From the NCBI GenBank assembly GCA_024762915.1, contig JANTGL010000204.1, forward strand, positions 1 through 5,366: 5,366 bases of DNA, read 5' to 3'. The notes below the pieces were generated by a model. The model saw only the letters and a list, made by a program, of their open reading frames with translations. It was not told the DNA's origin and ran no database searches. This DNA comes from Bacteroidales bacterium (GTDB lineage: Bacteria > Bacteroidota > Bacteroidia > Bacteroidales > JAADGE01). The translations under genes and the position numbers were made by a program. Positions 1-5,366 of the stretch are shown here, one piece after another (the first letter of the stretch is position 1; each line of letters starts with the position of its first letter).

Positions 1-51
1 TTTTAATATTTCAGCCGCTTTTTTTAAGTTGATTTTTAAAATATCTATCAT
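1..51 (-). CDS. Possible start of an unidentified leftward gene (partial, runs off the left edge)
   Basis: Read on the minus strand, an ATG at 51-49 opens a frame of 17 codons with no stop before the window edge (MIDILKINLKKAAEILK). The residues look like an amphipathic helix with alternating hydrophobic and lysine positions. The ATG lies 51 nt beyond the stop of the CheR-like gene on the same strand, which would fit a downstream gene of the same operon, such as another chemotaxis-type or signalling protein. Seventeen residues are too few to assign a family. The frame also stays open upstream of the ATG as far as the end of the CheR gene, so the start is only the best-looking methionine. A chance open frame in AT-rich DNA is possible. 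Confidence 0.4.
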   Translation of the reverse strand, partial: MIDILKINLKKAAEILK

Positions 52-102
52 AATCTGAATTCTAAACAGCAATAACCAAAAATCAAATATGAATACAATA
101 AA

Positions 103-927
103 TCATTTCTTAATGTAAATGGTCCCGTGTTTTTGAAATTTTTCAGCAACATTTCCCAAAATACCTTCATGTTTACCAATGATTAATGCACCACCCGTAA
201 ATAAAGATTTTTCAAATAATTTAATAATTTTATTTTGTAACTCATGATTAAAATATATCAAAACATTTCTGCAAAAAATAATATTGTATTTAACGGCAAA
301 AGGATTTGTAATATTAGTTAAATCATGGATTTTGTATTGTGCTTTATCCAAAAGAAAAGGCCTTACTTTAATCAAATTTCTTGATTTGGAAATTTTAAAA
401 TAATCATTTACATTATATTTCTGTTCCGAATCTTTATATGTTTCGTTAAAGTTATTGATGTATTCATCAATTTCGCGATATTTATATTTTCCGGATTTTG
501 CAATTTCCAATACATCAGAATTAATATCCGAAGCATATACTTTTGATTTGTCATATAATCCGTGTTGCTTTAATAAAATAAGCATGGTATAAATTTCTTG
601 GCCGGTGGATGCTCCGGCATGCCATATATTAATTCTTAATTCATTTTGGTAAGACGGAAGAATTTGACTGTTAATTATTTCCCAAATCTTCGGATCTCTG
701 AAAATTTCGGTCGTATTAACCGTAATATTTTTTACGGCTTCTTCAAGAAAATCCTTTTTTTCGCTTACTTTTTTTATCAAACCGTGTAAGTCCGTTCGAT
801 AATCAATTAACAGTTTTTGAACTCGTCTGGTAAACGATTTAATTGAATATTCGCTGAAATCGTAATCAGAATGTACAGAAATCGCATCGATAAAAAGTTG
901 TATTTCTTCGGGTGTTAAATCTTTCAT
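103..927 (-). CDS. CheR-family S-adenosylmethionine-dependent protein methyltransferase
   Basis: CheR enzymes are cytoplasmic and transfer a methyl group from S-adenosylmethionine to glutamate side chains, classically on chemoreceptors. The 274-residue length is close to E. coli CheR (about 286). Numbering from the ATG at 927, an all-helical N-terminal domain (about 1-65) leads to the hallmark NTTEIFRDPKIW (71-82; R77 matches the family arginine). The SAM-binding IWHAGASTGQEIY follows (101-113), then the acidic ribose-binding segment YASDIN (131-136, D134), and the catalytic-domain signature IIFCRNVLIYF (216-226) near the end. The usual GEE of the SAM loop is GQE here (Q110). No receptor-type gene or CheR-binding pentapeptide is visible in the window, so the substrate is unknown. 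A TTG at 939 would add four residues, but the ATG at 927 is the more credible start; there is no Shine-Dalgarno sequence. The gene diverges from the AAA+ gene. Family assignment is firm; a chemotaxis role is only one option, since Bacteroidota often use CheR-like enzymes in other signalling settings. Confidence 0.9.
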   Translation of the reverse strand: MKDLTPEEIQLFIDAISVHSDYDFSEYSIKSFTRRVQKLLIDYRTDLHGLIKKVSEKKDFLEEAVKNITVNTTEIFRDPKIWEIINSQILPSYQNELRINIWHAGASTGQEIYTMLILLKQHGLYDKSKVYASDINSDVLEIAKSGKYKYREIDEYINNFNETYKDSEQKYNVNDYFKISKSRNLIKVRPFLLDKAQYKIHDLTNITNPFAVKYNIIFCRNVLIYFNHELQNKIIKLFEKSLFTGGALIIGKHEGILGNVAEKFQKHGTIYIKK

Positions 928-936
928 ATTTGCGTT

Positions 937-958
937 CAAAATTACTAAAACAAAATTA
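937..958 (-). promoter_or_regulatory. Tandem -7-like boxes upstream of the CheR-like gene
   Basis: On the minus strand TAATTTTG occurs twice, at 958-951 and 944-937, each a full match to the Bacteroidota -7 element TAnnTTTG. They sit in a 14-bp direct repeat (plus strand CAAAATTAAT and CAAAATTACT). Initiation from the distal box would give a leader of roughly 20 nt before the ATG at 927 and would leave the alternative TTG at 939 almost no leader. No -33 TTTG lies at the proper distance, and such boxes arise easily by chance in AT-rich DNA, so the call is tentative. Confidence 0.35.
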
Positions 959-988
959 ATTCAGCGATTTATTTTGATATATTCTGCA

Positions 989-1016
989 GTTTTATAAAAT
1001 AGAATTTTGATAAAAC
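989..1016. repeat. Bulged 12-bp inverted repeat in the divergent intergenic region
   Basis: GTTTTATAAAAT (989-1000) is followed by the 3-nt loop AGA (1001-1003) and then ATTTT, a single bulged G (1009) and ATAAAAC (1010-1016). The arms pair over 12 bp apart from that G. The element lies between the divergently transcribed CheR-like and AAA+ genes and overlaps the candidate -33 hexamer of the AAA+ gene. No T-tract follows on either strand and no gene ends here, so it does not look like a terminator. A regulator-binding site is the more natural reading, but the arms are nearly all A/T, which weakens it. Confidence 0.45.
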
Positions 1017-1035
1017 CGATTTCTGATTATTTTTG
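1006..1035 (+). promoter_or_regulatory. Candidate Bacteroidota-type promoter for the AAA+ gene
   Basis: TTTG at 1006-1009 is followed after 18 nt by TATTTTTG at 1028-1035, an exact match to TAnnTTTG with spacing in the range known for Bacteroidota promoters. Initiation would fall near 1040, only a few bases before the TTG at 1048 and about 65 nt before the first ATG at 1105. The -33 element lies inside the inverted repeat 989-1016, so a protein bound there would be expected to affect initiation. This is pattern matching only; no transcript start is known. Confidence 0.5.
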
Positions 1036-1047
1036 TAAATAAAAATC

Positions 1048-3636
1048 TTGAATACAAAATTGTATAAATATAAGTCTTTAAAAATTTATGCTTCTTCGGA
1101 ATGGATGGTTGATTCAACCAAAAAATATCGCAGGGTGTTTGATAAAAATGAAATATCTTATCTTCGTTCTGAACTTTCGATTTATAATAAAAAATTTGAT
1201 ATTGAAGATTGGACGGCTGATATTACATTGAAAGCGTTTAAGATTACCGATGAAAATGCGGAAGAAATTTGTAATTTAAAGAAAACCGTAAATATAAGTA
1301 AAGAAGATAATATTGCATCAATTTATGAAAGTTGGGGTGTTGAAAATGCAGGCGGATATTGGAAGACAGGATCTTATCGGTGTGAAGCATACATTGATGA
1401 CAAATTAGTAGGAACACAATTATTTTACATTTATAATATCGGAAGCGTCAATGAAGAGAATAATCCGTATTTGGATGTTGACTCCGTCAAATTATATGAA
1501 GGCGATTTTGATGCTTGGAATCAAACCGAAAGGAAGTATTTAAAAGCATTCTCTAAAGAAAAGACCCGATATGTTTGGGTTGAAACCGATTTTAAAATTA
1601 AAACAAACAAAGCCTTTTATCTTGAATATTTTATTAATATTTATGATGATGCCGGGCATTATAAAGCAAAAATTGAAAGTTTAAAATTTATTCCGAACGG
1701 AAATAAAGATAAAATTTTCACTTTTGAAAGAGGATGGGGGAATGCCGCTCCCGGTTCTTGGAAAGATGATAAATACAGAATTGAAATTGTATTTATGGAT
1801 GCTTTAATTGCTTCTGCCTATTTTACGACAGAAGAAAACGATGTTGAAGGCGATATCTCTTTGTCAGAAAATCCTTCAATAATCGGAAATTCGGATTCTC
1901 AACCTGAAGATTCGGAAACCCTTGAAGATTTGATTGCACATTTGGACAATCTGATCGGTTTGCAGACGATAAAACAAAAAGTTAAAGATCATATTAACTA
2001 TATTGATTTTCTTAAACTCAGAAAAGAAAAGGGATTTAATGATACGGAAGAAATTACGCTTCACAGTGTTTTTACGGGTAATCCCGGAACCGGAAAAACG
2101 ACCGTGGTAAAATTATTGGGAAAAATTTATCAAAAGAAAGGATTGCTGTCAAAAGGTCATGTTCACGAAGTTGATCGAGCTGATTTAATTGGTGAGTTTA
2201 TAGGGCAAACAGCCCCAAAAGTAAAAGAAGCGCTTAAAGAAGCAAGAGGCGGTATTTTATTTATTGATGAAGCATATATGCTGGCTCGTTCCGATGAAGA
2301 TAAAAAAGACTTCGGGAAAGAAGTTATTGAAGTTTTAGTGAAAGAAATGAGTGACGGCGAAAAAGATATCGCAATAATGATGGCGGGGTACCCGAAAGAA
2401 ACGATGTTTATGATTAAATCGAATCCCGGTTTAAAATCAAGAATAAAATATTTTTTTCATTTTGATGATTACACTCCTGATGAATTATTTGATATTGCAC
2501 TTTATGCTGCAGATAAACGGAATGTTGTTTTAACAGATGAAGCGGCAGAAATAATTCGGAAAACGCTTACCGAAGCATTTCGAAATCGTGATCATACATT
2601 CGGGAATGCACGCTTTGCCTATTCTTTAATTGATGAGGGTAAAATGAATATGGGTTTACGATTAATGCAACGTGAAGATGTCAAAGAATTGACAAATGAA
2701 GAATTATCGGTTATTACTTCCGAAGACATACGTAAAATTGAAAGTATTAAATCAAAAAGTATTGTTTTGATTCCGATTGATAATGAATTATTGAAAGAAG
2801 CAACAGACGAAATGAATGCTCTGGTCGGAATGAACGATATTAAAAATGAAGTTAACGAACTGATAAAACTTGTAAAATTTTATAAAGAAACAGGGAAAGA
2901 TGTATTAAATAAGTTTTCTTTACATGCTATTTTCAGCGGAAATCCCGGTACGGGGAAAACAACTTTGGCACGTATTTTCGGGAAAATTTATAAAGCTCTC
3001 GGTTTGCTTGAACGCGGACATATTGTTGAAACAGGAAAAGAAGGTCTCGTAGCGGGTTATGTCGGACAAACCGCACTTAAAACGAAAGAAAAAATTGATG
3101 ATGCTTTGGGCGGAGTCTTATTTATTGATGAAGCATATGCACTTGCCGGGGGCGGACAAAACAGTTTCGGAAACGAAGCGATAGAAGTTATTCTTAAAAA
3201 TATGGAAGATAACAGAGGTAAATTTGCTGTTATCGTTGCCGGTTATCCAGGGAATATGGAGAATTTCCTAAAAATAAATCCGGGACTAAAATCACGATTT
3301 GACAAAACCTTGATTTTTAAAGATTACAATCCCGAAACACTTTATGAAATATGTTTGCAAATGTTAAATATTGAAGAATTAACGCCGGATAGTCGGGCAG
3401 AAGAGCATTTAAAATTTTATATTGAAAAATTATACAAAGCACGCGATAAATATTTCGGAAATGCCAGAACAATAAGAAAAATTGTTGAAGAAACCGTAAG
3501 AAAACAAAATTTAAGAATGGCATCGGTTCCGGCAAGAAAACGTTCTGTTGAAGCTGTAAAAACTGTGACATATCCGGATGTAAAAGATATTGAGGTTAAT
3601 AAAGCTCTTGGTTCTTCAGGGTCAATAGGTTTTTAA
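1048..3636 (+). CDS. Double CbxX/CfxQ-type AAA+ ATPase with two N-terminal beta-rich repeat domains
   Basis: This 862-residue, probably cytoplasmic protein has four parts. Two related beta-rich domains (about 10-128 and 146-259) are followed by an acidic, serine-rich linker (about 262-291) and two AAA+ modules (about 292-565 and 584-840). Each module carries Walker A GNPGTGKT (344-351; 631-638), Walker B with DE in LFIDEAY (D407/E408; D694/E695), a pore-loop-like GQTA segment (386-389; 673-676), an arginine-finger segment NPGLKSR (R465; R750) and a sensor-2 FGNAR (518-522; 803-807). Both modules should therefore bind and hydrolyse ATP. The AAA+ type is that of SpoVK, EccA and CbbX, ring-forming remodelling motors; the substrate here is unknown. 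There is no signal peptide or membrane segment, and the C-terminus ends in a flexible GSSGSIGF. The start is uncertain: no ATG precedes M20 (1105) and an in-frame stop lies at 1036-1038, so the TTG at 1048 is the likeliest start because residues 10-19 align with the second repeat. A sigma factor gene follows 92 nt downstream. Confidence 0.93.
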   Translation: MNTKLYKYKSLKIYASSEWMVDSTKKYRRVFDKNEISYLRSELSIYNKKFDIEDWTADITLKAFKITDENAEEICNLKKTVNISKEDNIASIYESWGVENAGGYWKTGSYRCEAYIDDKLVGTQLFYIYNIGSVNEENNPYLDVDSVKLYEGDFDAWNQTERKYLKAFSKEKTRYVWVETDFKIKTNKAFYLEYFINIYDDAGHYKAKIESLKFIPNGNKDKIFTFERGWGNAAPGSWKDDKYRIEIVFMDALIASAYFTTEENDVEGDISLSENPSIIGNSDSQPEDSETLEDLIAHLDNLIGLQTIKQKVKDHINYIDFLKLRKEKGFNDTEEITLHSVFTGNPGTGKTTVVKLLGKIYQKKGLLSKGHVHEVDRADLIGEFIGQTAPKVKEALKEARGGILFIDEAYMLARSDEDKKDFGKEVIEVLVKEMSDGEKDIAIMMAGYPKETMFMIKSNPGLKSRIKYFFHFDDYTPDELFDIALYAADKRNVVLTDEAAEIIRKTLTEAFRNRDHTFGNARFAYSLIDEGKMNMGLRLMQREDVKELTNEELSVITSEDIRKIESIKSKSIVLIPIDNELLKEATDEMNALVGMNDIKNEVNELIKLVKFYKETGKDVLNKFSLHAIFSGNPGTGKTTLARIFGKIYKALGLLERGHIVETGKEGLVAGYVGQTALKTKEKIDDALGGVLFIDEAYALAGGGQNSFGNEAIEVILKNMEDNRGKFAVIVAGYPGNMENFLKINPGLKSRFDKTLIFKDYNPETLYEICLQMLNIEELTPDSRAEEHLKFYIEKLYKARDKYFGNARTIRKIVEETVRKQNLRMASVPARKRSVEAVKTVTYPDVKDIEVNKALGSSGSIGF

Positions 3637-3640
3637 AATA

Positions 3641-3674
3641 TTGTTTTTTAATACATTAATAATGTTTACTTTTA
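3641..3674 (+). promoter_or_regulatory. Weak promoter-like sequence with embedded palindrome upstream of the sigma factor gene
   Basis: TTG at 3641-3643 and TACTTTTA at 3667-3674 (seven of eight bases of TAnnTTTG) are 23 nt apart, the outer limit of normal spacing. Between them lies a perfect 13-bp palindrome, ACATTA-A-TAATGT (3653-3665), placed where an operator could sit. A second, poorer -7-like match (TTCTTTTG, 3710-3717) lies closer to the ATG at 3729. The sigma gene could equally be read through from the AAA+ gene, since no clear terminator separates them. Confidence 0.28.
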
Positions 3675-3728
3675 GCAAGTTAAAACTTCAAGTCTGATTT
3701 TATATTAAATTCTTTTGCACATTTATCT

Positions 3729-4583
3729 ATGAAGCAACTGAAAATAACAAGGCAAGTAACCAATCGAGAATCTCTTTCACTTGATAAATATTTGCATGAA
3801 ATCAGCAGATTTGAAATGGTTACGGCAGAAGAAGAAGCTGTTCTTGCACAAAAAATCAGAAAAGGAGATATTGATGCTTTAGACAAAATGATAAAAGCGA
3901 ATCTTCGTTTTGTCGTTTCGGTTGCCAAACAATATCAAAACCAGGGACTTAGTTTAATTGATTTGATAAATGAAGGGAATATCGGGTTAATAAAAGCAGC
4001 AAAAAGGTTTGATGAAACCAAAGGATTTAAATTTATTTCATATGCTGTTTGGTGGATCAGGCAATCTATTCTTCAAGCACTTGCCGAACATTCCAGAATT
4101 GTGAGATTGCCGCTTAATAAAATTACAACGGCTAACAGAGTAAATCGAACATTTTTTGAATTATTGCAAAAATTTCAAAGAGAACCTTCCGTAAAAGAAA
4201 TTGCCGATGAATTAAAAATTGCCCCTAAAGACGTACTACGAGTTATTGCAAATACCGATCGAAAGATTTCCATGGATGCTCCGATTAATGAAGATGAAAG
4301 TATGTCTTTATACAGTATTATCAGTTGCGGAAGTTCCGACTCTCCGGAAAAAGAGTTAATAAGACAATCGCTTACAACAGAGCTTAAACGCATTCTTGCT
4401 ACTTTACCGCTTCGTGAAGCTGAGATTATTAAGCAATACTACGGTTTAGAAATGCAACATCCTTTGACACTGGAGGAAATCGGTGCGAATTTCGAAATTA
4501 CTCGAGAACGTGTTCGTCAACTTAAAAGTCGCACATTAAAAATTCTGAAACGAAAGAGTAAAATTCTGAAGAAATATTTATAG
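3729..4583 (+). CDS. RNA polymerase sigma-70 factor, Bacteroidota RpoD type (primary or close group-2 paralogue)
   Basis: This 284-residue factor binds core RNA polymerase and directs promoter recognition. It has the short architecture typical of Bacteroidota primary sigma factors, lacking region 1.1 and the long non-conserved insert of E. coli RpoD. Region 1.2 is about 14-47, region 2 about 53-125, region 3 about 130-208 with the finger-like SMDAPINEDE (181-190), and region 4 about 214-280 with the helix-turn-helix from 247. The N-terminus MKQLKITRQVTNRES fixes the ATG at 3729. In region 2.4, WWIRQSILQAL (108-118) keeps Q112 but has L115 where E. coli has a threonine that reads the -10 element, in keeping with the phylum's TAnnTTTG promoters. 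The -35-reading helix keeps RERVRQ (259-264), but the following residues (LKSRTLKILK) differ from the IKEKAIRRL typical of RpoD, and H121 replaces the usual Q. These changes, and regions 3 and 4 more divergent than I recall for housekeeping copies, leave a group-2 paralogue possible, so I give no gene symbol. Confidence 0.92.
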   Translation: MKQLKITRQVTNRESLSLDKYLHEISRFEMVTAEEEAVLAQKIRKGDIDALDKMIKANLRFVVSVAKQYQNQGLSLIDLINEGNIGLIKAAKRFDETKGFKFISYAVWWIRQSILQALAEHSRIVRLPLNKITTANRVNRTFFELLQKFQREPSVKEIADELKIAPKDVLRVIANTDRKISMDAPINEDESMSLYSIISCGSSDSPEKELIRQSLTTELKRILATLPLREAEIIKQYYGLEMQHPLTLEEIGANFEITRERVRQLKSRTLKILKRKSKILKKYL

Positions 4584-4609
4584 GATTTTTTTTGTTTTAA
4601 TCAATAAAA

Positions 4610-4644
4610 CTTTGAAGATTAATTTAAAAGTTGTACTTTCAAAG
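4610..4644. repeat. 7-bp inverted repeat spanning the promoter region of the SPFH gene
   Basis: CTTTGAA (4610-4616) and its exact complement TTCAAAG (4638-4644) are separated by 21 nt, with arm centres 28 bp apart, close to an integral number of helical turns. The left arm contains the candidate -33 element and the right arm overlaps the candidate -7 element of the next gene. It is not followed by a T-tract and so is not an obvious terminator. It could be an operator for a dimeric regulator; chance occurrence is not excluded. Confidence 0.33.
4611..4641 (+). promoter_or_regulatory. Candidate promoter for the SPFH gene
   Basis: TTTG (4611-4614) is followed after 19 nt by TACTTTCA (4634-4641), which matches six of the eight positions of TAnnTTTG. 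The spacing is ideal but the -7 box departs at its last two positions. It would give a leader of about 30 nt, A-rich and without a Shine-Dalgarno sequence, before the ATG at 4679. A promoter here would let this gene be expressed apart from the sigma factor gene. Confidence 0.35.
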
Positions 4645-4678
4645 CCCGAAATTAAAATAAACTTAAAACAATATAAAA

Positions 4679-5366
4679 ATGGGATTATTTGATAAATTAA
4701 AAGGTGAAATTATTGATGTCATTGAATGGTTAGACGGCAGTAGCGATACCATTGCATACCGTTTTGAACGTTACGGGAATGACATAAAAAACGGAGCTCA
4801 ATTAACGGTCAGAGAGTCACAAGTAGCCGTATTTATAAATGAAGGTAAAATTGCAGATGTTTTTCCTCCGGGAAGATATGAACTTACAACACAAAATTTA
4901 CCGATTCTGACGACTTTAAATGCTTGGATGCATGGTTTTAACAGTCCGTTTAAAGCTGAAGTGTATTTTATTAATACCAAACGATTTACAAATCAAAAAT
5001 GGGGAACACCCAATGTTTTTTATGTGCGTGATGCTGATTTCGGGCGTGTCAGCTTAAGAGCTTTCGGTGCTTATACAATGAAAGTAGTTGACCCCGTAAA
5101 ATTTATAAAAGAAGTGCTCGGTACAAGCGGTGATTTTACAACCGATGAAATTGCCGGTGAAATGAGAAATTTAATTGTTACGCAATTTATTGATGCCGTC
5201 GGAGAAAGCGGAATTCCGCTTTTGGATATGGCTCAAAATTATAAAGATATTTCAGAGTTTTGTCAAAATAAACTCGGTGAAGAATTTAAAGAATACGGAC
5301 TTGAAATTACGAAGTTCTTAGTTTCCAGCATAAGTCTTCCCGAAAAATTACAAGAAAAATTAGATG
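4679..5366 (+). CDS. SPFH/band-7 domain protein, YdjI (virion core protein-like) family, partial
   Basis: The first 229 codons are present and the frame is open at the window edge. SPFH proteins oligomerise into scaffolds at membranes; the YdjI branch is encoded with PspA in Bacillus and linked to envelope stress. Family features seen: the start MGLFDKLKGEIIDVIEW with no hydrophobic anchor, the beta-rich stretch GAQLTVRESQVAVFINEGKI (39-58), the FPPGRYELTT turn (62-71), the FNSPFKAEVYFINTKRF segment (87-103) and KWGTP followed by an RAFG-type strand (107-111; 127-130). A helical, partly charged region starts near 155 and contains one cysteine (C195). Members of this family commonly end in a zinc-ribbon or low-complexity tail, which would lie beyond the window. 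With no N-terminal membrane segment, membrane attachment would be peripheral or partner-mediated. The ATG at 4679 is supported by its match to the family's N-terminus. The gene lies 95 nt downstream of the sigma factor gene on the same strand. Family assignment is confident; function in this organism is inferred. Confidence 0.88.
   Translation, partial: MGLFDKLKGEIIDVIEWLDGSSDTIAYRFERYGNDIKNGAQLTVRESQVAVFINEGKIADVFPPGRYELTTQNLPILTTLNAWMHGFNSPFKAEVYFINTKRFTNQKWGTPNVFYVRDADFGRVSLRAFGAYTMKVVDPVKFIKEVLGTSGDFTTDEIAGEMRNLIVTQFIDAVGESGIPLLDMAQNYKDISEFCQNKLGEEFKEYGLEITKFLVSSISLPEKLQEKLD

Noticed and set aside
1876..2064. 62-codon open frame on the minus strand inside the AAA+ gene
   Set aside because: It lies wholly within a strongly supported coding region, has a low-complexity F/I/R-rich translation typical of an antisense shadow, and no family features.
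1924..3567. AAA+ protein as the Rubisco activase CbbX
   Set aside because: The motifs are of that broad family, but the protein has two modules and extra beta-rich domains, and no Rubisco or Calvin-cycle gene is in view. The family name does not carry the function.
3317..3571. 84-codon open frame on the minus strand at the end of the AAA+ gene
   Set aside because: Antisense to the second AAA+ module, including its sensor-2 motif; the composition (F, L, Q runs) is that of a shadow frame.
3680..3928. 82-codon minus-strand open frame over the intergenic gap and the sigma factor start
   Set aside because: Most of it is antisense to sigma region 1.2 and early region 2; no recognisable protein features.
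4175..4393. 72-codon minus-strand open frame within the sigma factor gene
   Set aside because: Antisense to region 3 of a clear sigma factor; no independent support.
4586..4598. T-rich run after the sigma factor stop as a rho-independent terminator
   Set aside because: Eight Ts, a G and four Ts directly follow the stop codon, but no GC-containing stem precedes them.
4798..4980. 60-codon minus-strand open frame within the SPFH gene
   Set aside because: Antisense to the SPFH frame, which matches the YdjI family throughout this stretch.

Overview
The window is AT-rich and looks like a Bacteroidota chromosome, perhaps an uncultured or environmental Bacteroidales or Flavobacteriia-like lineage. 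Three things point there: a short (284-residue) RpoD-type sigma factor with the N-terminus and region 2.4 typical of that phylum, A-rich leaders without Shine-Dalgarno sequences, and several matches to the Bacteroidota -7 promoter element TAnnTTTG. The phylum is fairly secure; the genus cannot be read from the sequence.

Layout, left to right. Positions 1-51 hold the first 17 codons of a possible leftward gene that leaves the window. Next is a complete leftward CheR-type methyltransferase gene (103-927). A roughly 110-120 bp divergent intergenic region follows, with a bulged 12-bp inverted repeat and -7-like boxes facing both ways. Three rightward genes fill the rest: an 862-residue protein with two related beta-rich N-terminal domains and two CbxX/CfxQ (SpoVK-like) AAA+ ATPase modules (1048-3636); a sigma-70 factor of the Bacteroidota primary type (3729-4583); and the first 229 codons of an SPFH/band-7 protein of the YdjI ('virion core protein-like') family (4679 to the right edge). 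The gaps between the rightward genes are 92 and 95 nt. Each contains a short palindrome near a weak promoter-like sequence. No gene-free stretch exceeds 300 bases, and I see no tRNA, rRNA, CRISPR array or insertion sequence.

How the genes may work together. In Bacillus, YdjI-type SPFH proteins are encoded with PspA and zinc-ribbon/TPM-domain proteins and belong to membrane-stress responses. CbxX-type AAA+ proteins are hexameric remodelling motors whose partners vary with context. A double AAA+ protein with its own duplicated beta-rich adaptor-like region, beside an SPFH scaffold, therefore suggests a membrane-linked protein-remodelling module. This is inference from gene order, not demonstrated. 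The sigma factor between them may be the housekeeping factor (then merely a neighbour) or a second, group-2-like copy devoted to this locus; the window alone cannot decide. The divergent CheR gene may belong to a separate signalling operon.
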